64,000 bases of DNA from Geomonas paludis (GTDB taxonomy: Bacteria; Desulfobacterota; Desulfuromonadia; Geobacterales; Geobacteraceae), in NCBI RefSeq assembly GCF_014193585.1, contig NZ_BLXY01000002.1, positions 930,001 through 994,000 on the forward strand, read 5' to 3'. Shown one piece after another: positions 19,425 through 27,751 of the stretch; the stretch's first letter is position 1; each line of letters opens with the position of its first letter. A program made the position numbers and the translations under genes. Below the pieces are notes generated by a model. The model had not been told where the DNA came from. It worked only from the letters and a program-made list of their open reading frames with translations, and ran no database searches.

Positions 19425-19700
19425 TTAGTGATACTGTTCCCTTTCCTCAATATTTGAAGATAACTCCGACACTTTTTCTTCCGCGTATTCCCGCCCTCTG
19501 CGCAGGTTCCGGTTCAGCTTGTCCTGGGCCTCAGCCGTGAGCCCTTTCATCTTGGCGATGGCATCCCCGGTCACGTCGGATACCTTCTCTCTCATTTCGT
19601 GCCCTGTCTTCGGGGCGTAGAGCAGGGCCAGCCCGGCGCCTACCAGTGCCCCTGCCGAAAAGCTGACTACCTCAGCCGTGGTGCTCGCGTGTCTTCTCAT
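19425..19700 (-). CDS. YtxH domain-containing envelope stress-type protein
   Basis: A 91-residue protein with one N-terminal membrane segment (about 12-30; FSAGALVGAGLALLYAPKTG), followed by an amphipathic helical tail rich in Glu, Lys and Arg. GAGLALLYAPKTG is the family hallmark. Such proteins occur in general-stress operons and are of unknown function. It is last in a three-gene operon with a holin-like (DUF1469-type) protein and a DUF3618 protein, before a strong terminator. Confidence 0.85.
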   Translation of the reverse strand: MRRHASTTAEVVSFSAGALVGAGLALLYAPKTGHEMREKVSDVTGDAIAKMKGLTAEAQDKLNRNLRRGREYAEEKVSELSSNIEEREQYH

Positions 19701-19721
19701 GACGTCCTCCTTTGCTGCGTT

Positions 19722-20312
19722 CTACACTCTGCGGGTCTTGTGGGTGTACCAGTAGTTCCCCAGAGCAGCTCCGATCGTTGTCGCCAGCCCGCGCCACGCG
19801 ACCTTTTCCCCTTCCCTCGGGGTGCCGCTTTTCTCTGAGGCTCTCTTGCCTCCCAGGAACGCCTTGGCCGCAGTCGCTGCCAAGGACCATCCCGATACCG
19901 GCACCTTCTCCTTCCCTTTCCCGCCGCCAAGCTTGCGCATCAGCAGCCACATCGCGCTGGCACTGGCCGCGCGCGCCACTGCGGGAACAGGATGCTGTAC
20001 CTCAATCACGTGTTTCCTGGCGGTTGCGTGTTTCATCCTGTCGCGCACCCGCCTGTTCCCCAGCAGCATCAGCAGCGCGCTCCCTCCGACCAGCGAGGCC
20101 TGCACCGTGGTCCGCTCGGCCAGTTCCAGGGCTTTGGCGATGGTCTGCCAGGCAAAGAGTTTCGCCTTCCGCACACCCCGCCGCTTCAGGTACTGCGGGG
20201 AAAGTCTCTGTTCGAGGCTCTGCACCGTTTGGGTTATATCGCTTTCCGTGTGCCGGATTTGCTCGCGAATCCTCTCCGGCGACTGCTCGTGAACTTTAAC
20301 GTTTTCGCCCAT
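19722..20312 (-). CDS. DUF3618 domain-containing protein
   Basis: A 196-residue protein whose N-terminal 50 residues (SPERIREQIRHTESDITQTV, then QSLEQRLSP) match DUF3618. A weakly hydrophobic segment follows at about 80-95 (VGGSALLMLLGN), and a basic, low-complexity C-terminus. ATG 20312 has AAGGAG upstream. The gene overlaps the upstream holin-like gene by 79 bp in another frame. Partners of this domain are usually YtxH and DUF1469 proteins, as here, and are thought to act at the cell envelope. Function unknown. Confidence 0.82.
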   Translation of the reverse strand: MGENVKVHEQSPERIREQIRHTESDITQTVQSLEQRLSPQYLKRRGVRKAKLFAWQTIAKALELAERTTVQASLVGGSALLMLLGNRRVRDRMKHATARKHVIEVQHPVPAVARAASASAMWLLMRKLGGGKGKEKVPVSGWSLAATAAKAFLGGKRASEKSGTPREGEKVAWRGLATTIGAALGNYWYTHKTRRV

Positions 20313-20677
20313 TGTACCGTCTCCTTCAAAGCCCCCACCGTCTGTTCGGGCTTCGCGTCCATCTCCTTCACGTCCTTACCGCCTTTGAGGACCAGGACCG
20401 CTCCGATGGCGATCAGGCCCAGGGCCACCACCAGTGCTGCACCCCACGCCGGCATCACCGTCGCCAGCCCCAGGACGATGGCCGCCAGGAGCACGAGGAA
20501 CCCGGTATAGAGCAGTACCCCGCCCACTCCGATGGCGGCGCCGTCCTTGGCCAGAGCAACAAGCTTCTCTTTCATCTCCGCCGTGAAAAGGTCCAGTTCC
20601 TGCCGGAAAAGTACCCGCACCTCCCCGGTCAGCTCGGACACCAGTTCGCCAATAGTCTTTTCACCTTTATCCGCCAT
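20234..20677 (-). CDS. Phage holin family / DUF1469-like membrane protein
   Basis: ATG 20677 was chosen for its AAAGGAGG site; it gives 147 residues. The N-terminal amphipathic part (GELVSELTGEVRVLFRQELD) precedes two membrane helices (about 48-72 and 78-100), the pattern of the Phage_holin_3_6/DUF1469 group. Despite the name this is not prophage: the operon with DUF3618 and YtxH is a common chromosomal envelope set. The last 26 codons lie over the start of the DUF3618 gene and have a basic, non-conserved look (TSSRRRGFASKS). A lost stop codon may have lengthened the protein. Confidence 0.82.
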   Translation of the reverse strand: MADKGEKTIGELVSELTGEVRVLFRQELDLFTAEMKEKLVALAKDGAAIGVGGVLLYTGFLVLLAAIVLGLATVMPAWGAALVVALGLIAIGAVLVLKGGKDVKEMDAKPEQTVGALKETVQWAKTLKFTSSRRRGFASKSGTRKAI

Positions 20678-21039
20678 GGCAGCCTCCTTTCGCCGCTGGA
20701 AGATCATCTCTCAACCAATCATTGGTACAGGTTAATGTTAAGGATTTTCCATTTTAATTGCAAGGCTATTGCCGGGTGCTGCGCCAGGGGCTGGCCAAGG
20801 GAGGGGGCTGGCGCGCACCGAGGACGCCGTTCATCCCCGCTGCCGAGCCGCAGCTGCGCCCGGCGGGTTCCGGTCACGATAGGCAATGGAAAAATCGTGC
20901 GGACTGTGTTACTGTCGCACCCCTCCCGCCGTATACACAATTTGCTGGCATATTTTTCTCGATTAGTAGACAATTAGAAAAACTCAATAAGCAGTTCTGT
21001 CACAACTTTTTATTGCAATGCAAGGAGAAGGAGCGTGTC
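20678..21039. other. Divergent intergenic region
   Basis: About 360 bp between two divergently transcribed units. The ends are AT-rich and the centre GC-rich. It holds the ribosome sites of both flanking genes (AAAGGAGG at the holin side, AAGGAGAAGGAG before 21040). I see no gene, RNA motif or clear operator. Confidence 0.4.
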
Positions 21040-21405
21040 ATGAGTACCAAAAAAGAGTTCACAGCGTATACCCCGGATGAGCTGAGGGAGCTATATAAGG
21101 AGGATCCGGCCCTTTTCGACCAACTGGCGGCTGAGGCTTTACAGAAGGCATGCGTGGCGAGAACCCCCGAAAAAAGCCTGAAACTCCAGCAGATGCAGTG
21201 GTCGATGACCATGCAGATGCGCAAGGCAAGCAGCAACCTCGGCAGGATGCACATCATGGAGAACATCTTTTACACCCAGGTCTACGGCAAGGAGGGGCAA
21301 CTGGAGCAACTGGTGGACAACTGCAACTCCCTGCTGCGCACCATCGGCAAGAAGCAGCAGATCATGGGGAAGGAAGAGGAGACCATCAAGCTACGCAGGG
21401 TGTAA
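21040..21405 (+). CDS. DUF3135-like hypothetical protein
   Basis: ATG 21040 is preceded by AAGGAGAAGGAGCGTGTC, giving 121 residues. The protein is soluble and mostly helical. YTPDELRELYKEDPALFDQL and LKLQQMQWSMTMQMRKASSN resemble the DUF3135 family (short cytosolic proteins of unknown role). The upstream, longer open frame lacks a ribosome site. It is a single-gene unit closed by a strong terminator at 21442-21491. Confidence 0.7.
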   Translation: MSTKKEFTAYTPDELRELYKEDPALFDQLAAEALQKACVARTPEKSLKLQQMQWSMTMQMRKASSNLGRMHIMENIFYTQVYGKEGQLEQLVDNCNSLLRTIGKKQQIMGKEEETIKLRRV

Positions 21406-21441
21406 CGGTGCACACGTAACTTGGCGGACTGCTGTTTAACG

Positions 21442-21491
21442 AAAAAGAGCCATCAGAGCCCGACAAAGTCGGCCTTGGTGGCTCTTTTTTT
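21442..21491 (+). terminator. Rho-independent terminator after the DUF3135-like gene
   Basis: Long stem with outer arms AAAAAGAGCCA/TGGCTCTTTTT and inner GACaaaGTC, followed by T residues. The A-rich 5' arm means it could also act on the minus strand. Confidence 0.85.
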
Positions 21492-21515
21492 GGGGCTCTA
21501 TACGTCGCGGCAGAA

Positions 21516-21620
21516 GGGACTGGCTCCGACAGGTGCCTGTCCCTTTAGCGGAACGCTGTTTTCGGCTCCGCCCCCCTTCCCAGCTACTAAGGGGGACAGG
21601 CACCTGCGGAGCCAGTCCCC
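21516..21620. repeat. REPIN-like inverted pair of dispersed repeats
   Basis: Two 28-29 bp imperfect palindromes (GGGACTGGCTCC...GGTGCCTGTCCC at 21516-21543 and its inverse at 21592-21620) face each other 48 bp apart. The same units occur as pairs at 42045-42149 and 47443-47757, with a shared AGCGTTCCGCTA-type flank. They look like REP doublets mobilised by a RAYT transposase encoded elsewhere. Confidence 0.7.
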
Positions 21621-21673
21621 TCCATCAGAGGGGGGACAGGGGGGGATTTGCCTTGAGATGCTGCCCCTGCCGC

Positions 21674-22723
21674 TTACCTTCCCCCGCAGCAGCCGGCGAA
21701 GAAGGCGTCGAGACCGGCGATCCACCCCTGCCTGATCTGGTCCGGCACGAAGCTCGCCTCGAAGCTGTTGCGCGCCAACTGGTACGCCTCCCGCGCCCCC
21801 AGTTCCGGCAGCGCCTCGAAGGTGGCCGCGAAATTCTCGTTCAGGTAGCCGCCGAAGTAGGCGGGATCGTCGGAGTTGATGGTGGCGACGATCCCCGCCG
21901 CCAGGAGCCTGGCAAGGTTGTGGCGTCCCAGGTCCGGGAACACCGCCAGTTTCACGTTCGACAGCGGGCATACCGTCAGCGCGATCCGCTCCGCCGCGAG
22001 ACGGCAGACCAGCTGCGGGTCTTCCAGGCAGCGCACGCCGTGATCGATCCTTTCCGCCTGCAACAGGTCCAAGGCGTCGGATATGTAGGAGGCCGGCCCC
22101 TCCTCCCCGGCGTGGGCCACCCGCCTGAGCCCCAACTCCCGGCACCGGGCGAAAACTGTCGCGAACTTTTCCGGGGGGTTGCCGCGCTCACCGCTGTCGA
22201 GACCGACGCCGATGAACTTGTCGCGAAACGGCAACGCCTGCTCCAGGGTGGCAAAGGCATCGGCCTCACTCAGGTGACGCAGGAAACAAAGGATGAGCGA
22301 GGCGGAGATGCCCAGTTCCTCGCGCCCGCGCTGCACGGCGCGGTCCAGCCCGTTGATCACCGTCGCGAAGGGAACGCCCCTGGCGGTGTGGGTCTGCGGA
22401 TCGAAGAAGATCTCCGAGTGGATGACGTTGTCGGCCTTGGCCCGGTTCAGGTAGCTCCAGGCCATGTCGAAAAAATCCTCCTCGGTCTGCAGCACCCCGG
22501 CGCCGGCATAATAGATGTCGAGAAAGCTCTGCAAGTCGGTGAAGGCATAGGCGGCGCGCAGGGCCTCAATGGAGGGATAGGCGAGTTCGATCCCGTTTTT
22601 GCGGGCCATGGCGAAGATCAGTTCCGGCTCCAGGGAGCCCTCGATGTGGATATGCAACTCCGCCTTGGGCATGCGGCGCACGATGTCCGCCAGTTCCTGG
22701 CGCGGGATCGATTCCAGGTTCAT
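21674..22723 (-). CDS. Adenosine deaminase family protein (possibly adenine deaminase)
   Basis: A 349-residue TIM-barrel metal hydrolase that deaminates adenosine or adenine. It keeps the Zn ligands HIH (residues 24-26), the catalytic HAGEEG, RIDHGVR and the NSDDPAYF aspartates. [11 protein letters not shown], rather than the CPTSN of classical adenosine deaminases, is typical of the fungal-type adenine deaminase branch, so adenine may be the real substrate. It stands alone on the minus strand, with REPIN-like repeats at its 3' side. Confidence 0.85.
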   Translation of the reverse strand: MNLESIPRQELADIVRRMPKAELHIHIEGSLEPELIFAMARKNGIELAYPSIEALRAAYAFTDLQSFLDIYYAGAGVLQTEEDFFDMAWSYLNRAKADNVIHSEIFFDPQTHTARGVPFATVINGLDRAVQRGREELGISASLILCFLRHLSEADAFATLEQALPFRDKFIGVGLDSGERGNPPEKFATVFARCRELGLRRVAHAGEEGPASYISDALDLLQAERIDHGVRCLEDPQLVCRLAAERIALTVCPLSNVKLAVFPDLGRHNLARLLAAGIVATINSDDPAYFGGYLNENFAATFEALPELGAREAYQLARNSFEASFVPDQIRQGWIAGLDAFFAGCCGGR

Positions 22724-23146
22724 ACTCTACTCCGGTAGTGGTTCGTTGTGCGCCCTGAGGCGCGGACCAGGGATACTGCCACAACTATACCCTCACGACC
22801 AACACCTTTCGCGGCTGGCCCAATTATAAAAGATCAACCGTTTCTGTCAGCAACTGGAGGTCGCACCTTGACGGTGAAGGGTACTCACCCGCCGCCATCA
22901 GGCATTGCCTGCAGTCCCCGCCGTCGTGCCCCCGTTTTTGGGGGCAATAGGCCTCTTGATGAACGACTCCTCCATACCGTATATGTGTCCTGCGGCGAGC
23001 GCGCGTCGCGACGGCGTCATGTTCCTGCTCAAGTGCAGGCCGATAGTGCCGAAAACAGTTGTATGGGCGCGGATTTTCGCGTGGCGGGCAGTTTCGGAAA
23101 TGGGATCAAAGCTGGGGCGGGCTGCGGAACCCGCATGGAGAGAAGG
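22724..23146. other. Intergenic region upstream of an ABC-binding-type sensor gene
   Basis: A 423-bp divergent region. It contains a perfect hairpin (GCCCCC/GGGGGC at 22928-22945 around a T5 loop). Open frames cross it on both strands but without start signals. I looked for, and did not find, the conserved core of a cyclic-di-GMP riboswitch. No gene is supported. Confidence 0.35.
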
Positions 23147-24517
23147 ATGACCGGGACCTGGTTCTTGAACCGCCTGCTGCACATGATGATCGGCGTCTGC
23201 CTGCTGGGGTGGGTGGCCGGCGCCGACTGCGCCGAACCCGTCAGAAAGAAGGTCCTGGTCCTCAACTCCTACCATTCCGGCTACAAAGGGTCCGACGACG
23301 CCGTAGCAGGGATCAAGGAGACACTGCTGCGGGCGCTGCCGGAAACGGAGATCCAGGTCGAGTACCTGGACTCGAAAAACAACAGCGGCAAGGAATTCGA
23401 TGCCAAAGTCGTCGACCTGCTCAGGTTCAAATACCAGCAGCGCCACTTCGACCTGATTCTCTCCACCGACGACTATGCCTTCAACGTCATTGAAGCGCAC
23501 CGCCCGCAACTGTTCGGCGCCACACCGGTCGTCTTCTGCGGCACCAACTCATTCGACGGCTCCAGGCTTGCCGGCAAGCGTGGCATCGTCGGCATCGACG
23601 AGCGCCCCAGCTTCAAGGCCACCCTCGACCTCATCTTTGCCCTCCATCCCGCGACCAGAAACATCGTCGTCATCCGTGACGATTCCGTCACCGGCCAGTT
23701 GAACGAGATGGAGTTTCGCAAGGCCGCGGCGCAACTTAAGGACAAGGCCACCTTCTCCGACTGGGCCGGGCTGCGTCTGGACCAATTCATCAGCCGGACC
23801 AGGGAGCTAAAACCCGGCAGCGTCATCGTCTATTTCGCCTCCTTCGTGCAGGACGGAAACGGCGACCGGGTCTCCAGCAACGAGGCGCTGCGCAGGATCT
23901 CCAGCGCCAGCCCGGTCCCGGTGTACGGCGGCTGGGAATTCAACCTGGGCAAAGGCATCGTGGGCGGGCGGCTGCTGAACCTGCGCGAGCATGGTGCCGC
24001 AGCGGCGACGCTGGCCGTGCGGGTGCTAAGAGGGGAGTCGGTTGACGCCCTCCCCCCGGTCACGCCCAGCCCCAACAAGGATATGTTCGACTACAACGAG
24101 TTGCGGCGCTTCGGGATCGCACAGGGAAAGCTGCCGGCCGACAGCATCATCATCAACCGCCCCCCGGGCTACGTCTACAGCCACCGGGTCGAGATGCTCT
24201 CCACCATATCCGTGCTGCTTTTGCTGGCCCTCGCCACGAGCTTCGTCAAACTGGTCAACAGCCGCAAGCACCTCCAGGTCCACCGGGACGCCCTGGTGCA
24301 GCGCAACGAGGAGCTCGAACAGGCCCTGTCCAAGGTAAAGGTACTGGAGGGGATCATCCCGGTCTGCATGTACTGCAAGAAGGTCAGGAAAGACGAGCGG
24401 AGCTGGCAGCAGATGGAGTCCTACATATCCCAGCACACCGAGGCCCAGTTCAGCCACGGCATCTGCCCGACCTGTTTCGACGACAATTTCTCCGGCAAGA
24501 AGCCCAAGCAGTTGTAG
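23147..24517 (+). CDS. Periplasmic ABC-substrate-binding-like sensor protein with C-terminal Cys cluster
   Basis: Start at ATG 23147, with GGAGAGAAGG just upstream; 456 residues. The signal/anchor is at about 8-25. A periplasmic domain of the ABC_sub_bind type (about 30-325; VLVLNSYHSGYKGSDD, FVQDGNGDRVSSNEALRRI) is followed by one membrane span (about 350-370) and a coiled coil. The end carries a cysteine motif (IPVCMYCKKVRKDERSWQQM, then FSHGICPTCFDDN). That end motif is common at the C-terminus of delta-proteobacterial PAS/kinase proteins and may bind metal. No kinase, GGDEF or HAMP output domain is present. It may work with the PAS kinase encoded 300 bp downstream. Confidence 0.75.
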   Translation: MTGTWFLNRLLHMMIGVCLLGWVAGADCAEPVRKKVLVLNSYHSGYKGSDDAVAGIKETLLRALPETEIQVEYLDSKNNSGKEFDAKVVDLLRFKYQQRHFDLILSTDDYAFNVIEAHRPQLFGATPVVFCGTNSFDGSRLAGKRGIVGIDERPSFKATLDLIFALHPATRNIVVIRDDSVTGQLNEMEFRKAAAQLKDKATFSDWAGLRLDQFISRTRELKPGSVIVYFASFVQDGNGDRVSSNEALRRISSASPVPVYGGWEFNLGKGIVGGRLLNLREHGAAAATLAVRVLRGESVDALPPVTPSPNKDMFDYNELRRFGIAQGKLPADSIIINRPPGYVYSHRVEMLSTISVLLLLALATSFVKLVNSRKHLQVHRDALVQRNEELEQALSKVKVLEGIIPVCMYCKKVRKDERSWQQMESYISQHTEAQFSHGICPTCFDDNFSGKKPKQL

Positions 24518-24820
24518 GACCGCCCCTTTTCCGGGTCGCCAGCACGGCGACCTGCGCCCGTCACTCTCCCCGCCGGCCCAACCCGCCCCCGGAGGCCCGC
24601 CAGTAGAATACCACTCCGTATGACGGCGTGCCGCATCCCTCGCCCCCCCGATTGCCGCACGACTCGTGCGAAAAAGACTTTCAGCCTGTACTTCAATATG
24701 ATATACGAATCGATATAGACGATAGATAGCAATGATCGGATCAATCACGACCGCGACCGGATTGATCTCGCCCAGCCGTCAAGGCCACTGAACGTCGTTT
24801 GGCAAGGAGAGTGTGAGTAT
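24518..24820. other. Intergenic region before a PAS kinase gene
   Basis: A 303-bp gap. The first half is GC-rich with no stable terminator. The second half (24680-24730) is AT-rich, with the tandem-like runs ATATGATATACGAATCGATATAG, and probably contains the promoter of the kinase gene. No gene is seen. Confidence 0.35.
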
Positions 24821-26542
24821 ATGTTGTCGCGGATCAAAAAAGATCGCCGGTACTCCCTGATCACGGGCAGCGCCCTGATACTGGCGTCCTGGCTCGTGGA
24901 CAGTTTTCTCGATGCCGTGGTGTTTTCCGAAGGGACCTTCCTTGAGCAGTTGCTGCACCCCAAGGTGCAGGAGCTGACCTACCGTCTCCAAACCATCTTC
25001 TTTCTGCTGGTTTTCATGGCCTGTGCCTGCCGCAAGTCGACAAAGATGCAAGAAACAACCTCTGCGCTGGAAGACAGCCTGGCCAAACTGGCACTGGAAA
25101 AAAGCCGTACCGAAGCCATCCTCGCCAGTGTGCCCGACGCGGTGACGGTCCAGGACCGGGACTTCAGGATCCTGTACCAGAATCCGCAGGCCAGGCAGTT
25201 CAAGGGCGAGCGCGTGGGGGAGCATTGCTACAGCGCCTACCACGACAGGGATGACGTCTGCCCGGGTTGCGCCGTCGACGACTGTTTCAAAGATGGCCAG
25301 CCGCACCGGCAGGAGGTGACCCATGTCATCGACGGGCAGACGCGTCACATCGAGAGCGCAGCCGCCCCGCTGGTGGATGCCACGGGCGCCGTCACCGCGG
25401 CCATCGAACTGGTACGTGACGTGACCGAGCGCAAGAACAGGGAGAATATGCTGAAAAAGCAGTTCGCCGCCATGGAAGCATCCATGGACGGCATCGCCCT
25501 GTTGACCCCCGCCGGCGATTACCTCTACCTCAACAGGGCGCACGCGGAAATCTACGGCTACCCCTCGCAGCAGGAGCTGTTCGGCCAGAGCTGGAAGAAG
25601 CTGTACACCGACGAGGAGCGCCTACGGCTGGAGCCGCTCGTCTTTGGGGCCTTCGAGAAGGGACACGGCTGGCGCGGCGAGGCGACCGGGCTCAAGAAAG
25701 ACGGCACCCTGTTCCCCCAGGAGATATCCCTGTCGCTTCTGGAAGATGGAGGCATCATCTGCGTGGTGCGCGACATCTCGGAGCGCCGGGCATCGGAGCA
25801 GGAGATCCGCACGCTGAACGCGAGCCTGCGCCAGCAGACCCTCGACCTGCAGGCCACCAACCGGGAACTGGAAGCCTTCAGCTACTCGCTGTCGCACGAC
25901 CTGCGCACGCCCCTTACCACGGTCTACGCGGCCGGCCAGGCCCTGGCTGACATGTACCGCGACCTGCTCGACGAAACCGGCCACTGTCTCGTCGATGCCA
26001 TCCACACCGGCTGCGAAAACATGGAGCAGTTCATCGAGGCGATGCTGGTGCTGTTCCGGGTGACGAGAACGGAGCTAAGTTGCGAGGAAGTCGACCTGGG
26101 GCGTGTGGCGGATGACATCATTGCCGAACTGCGCATGTACGACCTGCAACGCTCGCTGGACTGGCGCAACCAGGCGGGCATGACGGCTTGGTGCGACCCC
26201 CATCTGGCCCGGGTTCTGCTGCAGAACCTGCTGGGCAACGCCTGGAAGTACACCTCCAGGAACGAACATACCATGATCGAGTTCGGACAGAGGCTTTGCG
26301 ACGACAAGTACGAGTTCTTCGTGCGCGACAACGGCATCGGTTTCGAGACGAGCGACGCCGAAAAGATCTTCAAGCCTTTCCAGCGCCTGCGCCCCTCCAG
26401 CGATTTTCCCGGCACCGGGGTGGGGCTGGCCACCGTGTTCAGGATCGTCGACCGGCACGGCGGCACGGTCCGCGCCGAGGGCGAGCCCGGCAAAGGCGCC
26501 TCTTTCTACTTCACCCTGCAGGGTCCGCAGCACCACATCTAA
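24821..26542 (+). CDS. Membrane PAS sensor histidine kinase
   Basis: A 573-residue kinase. Two N-terminal membrane segments (about 12-34 and 57-71) are followed by PAS 1 (about 95-205), which has a cysteine cluster CYSAYHDRDDVCPGC near 136-150. PAS 2 (about 212-325), a coiled coil, HisKA with H359 in SLSHDLRTPL and an HATPase domain (DNGIGF, GTGVGLATV) come next. There is no receiver domain. The PAS cysteines could bind a cofactor or sense redox. AAGGAG lies 14 bp before the ATG. No cognate regulator is adjacent. Confidence 0.9.
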   Translation: MLSRIKKDRRYSLITGSALILASWLVDSFLDAVVFSEGTFLEQLLHPKVQELTYRLQTIFFLLVFMACACRKSTKMQETTSALEDSLAKLALEKSRTEAILASVPDAVTVQDRDFRILYQNPQARQFKGERVGEHCYSAYHDRDDVCPGCAVDDCFKDGQPHRQEVTHVIDGQTRHIESAAAPLVDATGAVTAAIELVRDVTERKNRENMLKKQFAAMEASMDGIALLTPAGDYLYLNRAHAEIYGYPSQQELFGQSWKKLYTDEERLRLEPLVFGAFEKGHGWRGEATGLKKDGTLFPQEISLSLLEDGGIICVVRDISERRASEQEIRTLNASLRQQTLDLQATNRELEAFSYSLSHDLRTPLTTVYAAGQALADMYRDLLDETGHCLVDAIHTGCENMEQFIEAMLVLFRVTRTELSCEEVDLGRVADDIIAELRMYDLQRSLDWRNQAGMTAWCDPHLARVLLQNLLGNAWKYTSRNEHTMIEFGQRLCDDKYEFFVRDNGIGFETSDAEKIFKPFQRLRPSSDFPGTGVGLATVFRIVDRHGGTVRAEGEPGKGASFYFTLQGPQHHI

Positions 26543-26620
26543 ACGTCGCGTCCACACACAGTACGTTTTGCGGCCGCCTGCCAAGCACAGCCTGCAGCCC
26601 TTGGCGACCCGACAGACTGA

Positions 26621-27367
26621 TCACCGCCTCATCAGCGCGAACACGCCCCAGCCCAGGTATTCACGCGTGTAGGTGGCGTAGCGTTCCGGTTCCGAGGTCA
26701 GTTGGGATCGAACCTCGTTGAATAGCTCGTCATCGCGATTGGCCTCTAGCCAGCGGCGCATGGTGAGCCATTTAGCCGCCTCGTACCTGTCCCAGCCGTC
26801 CTGGTCAGCCAGAACCATTTCCACGACGTCGTATCCCAAGCGGGAAAACGACGCGAGCAGTTCAGGAAGCATAAGAAAATCGGAGATTGAGCCGGCGTGA
26901 CACTGCTTGGCAACGTCCTCCGACGGCGGTAATTGCCGCCAGTAGGGCTCGCCGATGAGGATGATCCCTCCGGCGCACAGGCTGCGCGCCAGGAGCTCGA
27001 TGGTGCCGGCGGCTCCCCCGCCGATCCAGGTGGCACCGATACAGGCCGCCACTCCGACCTTCGCATCGGAGACGTATCCCGCGGCATCGCCGTGGATAAA
27101 CTCGACCCGATCTGCGACGCCGAGTTCGACAGCACGGCGTTTGGCCTGTTCCGAAAACAACTGGCTCAGGTCGATACCTGTGCCGACGATGCCGTGATCA
27201 CGCGCCCAGGTGCACAGCATCTCTCCCGATCCGCTGCCCAGATCGAGCACCCGGGTCCCCGCCTCCAGACGCAGTGCCGCGCCGAGCGTGGCAAGCTTTT
27301 CCGGCGTGATGGGGTTATGGATGCGATGGGCGCTTTCTGTGATGTTGAAGATCCGCGGGATGTCCAT
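26621..27367 (-). CDS. Class I SAM-dependent methyltransferase
   Basis: A 248-residue protein with motif I VLDLGSGSGEMLCTWA (about 40-55), an acidic post-I region (GTGIDLS) and a Pro-rich motif near 137 (LIGEPYW). It resembles the Methyltransf_25/11 group that methylates small molecules. It is divergent from a small rhodanese gene (59 bp between starts). The substrate is not predictable. Confidence 0.85.
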   Translation of the reverse strand: MDIPRIFNITESAHRIHNPITPEKLATLGAALRLEAGTRVLDLGSGSGEMLCTWARDHGIVGTGIDLSQLFSEQAKRRAVELGVADRVEFIHGDAAGYVSDAKVGVAACIGATWIGGGAAGTIELLARSLCAGGIILIGEPYWRQLPPSEDVAKQCHAGSISDFLMLPELLASFSRLGYDVVEMVLADQDGWDRYEAAKWLTMRRWLEANRDDELFNEVRSQLTSEPERYATYTREYLGWGVFALMRR

Positions 27368-27425
27368 TGTGGCAATTCCTTTCGAGCGTAATGTGGTGCA
27401 GGCTGACCATCAAAAGGGAGAAGAA

Positions 27426-27734
27426 ATGGAGCCGAAAGAACTTCTGGAACGGATGAAACGAAACAAAGGACCTGTCATAGTCGATGTCCGGACCGGATTG
27501 GAGTTTCGCAGAGGGCACATTTGCGGTGCGCACCATGCCCCGACCTGGAAGATCTTTCTGGGCCTGGCAAAGTTGCCGGCTGACCGTGGCACGGAACTCG
27601 TGGTGACCTGTGAACACGGTCCCCGGGCGCAGATAACGCAAAAGATCCTGCATAGCCGCGGCTATCACAATGTCACCCTGCTTTCCGGCCACATGGCCGG
27701 CTGGCGGCGCTCAGGAATGCCTGTGGTAAAGTGA
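27426..27734 (+). CDS. Single-domain rhodanese-like protein
   Basis: ATG 27426 follows AAAAGGGAGAAGAA, giving 102 residues, exactly one rhodanese domain. VIVDVRTGLEFRRGHI is the CH2A motif, and the active-site loop is CEHGPRA with the catalytic Cys present near residue 61. It would transfer sulfane sulfur or bind a persulfide. The loop, longer and more charged than the classical CxxGxR, fits small cytoplasmic sulfurtransferases. It is divergent from the methyltransferase gene and converges with the homocysteine methyltransferase family gene. Confidence 0.88.
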   Translation: MEPKELLERMKRNKGPVIVDVRTGLEFRRGHICGAHHAPTWKIFLGLAKLPADRGTELVVTCEHGPRAQITQKILHSRGYHNVTLLSGHMAGWRRSGMPVVK

Positions 27735-27751
27735 CACGAGGCTGCCCAGAC

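Noticed and set aside
20234-20677. Holin-like gene taken as a sign of a prophage
   Set aside because: No other phage genes; the DUF1469/DUF3618/YtxH trio is a usual chromosomal envelope operon.
22928-22945. GCCCCC/GGGGGC hairpin as a terminator
   Set aside because: The T residues are in the loop rather than after the stem, and no gene ends nearby.
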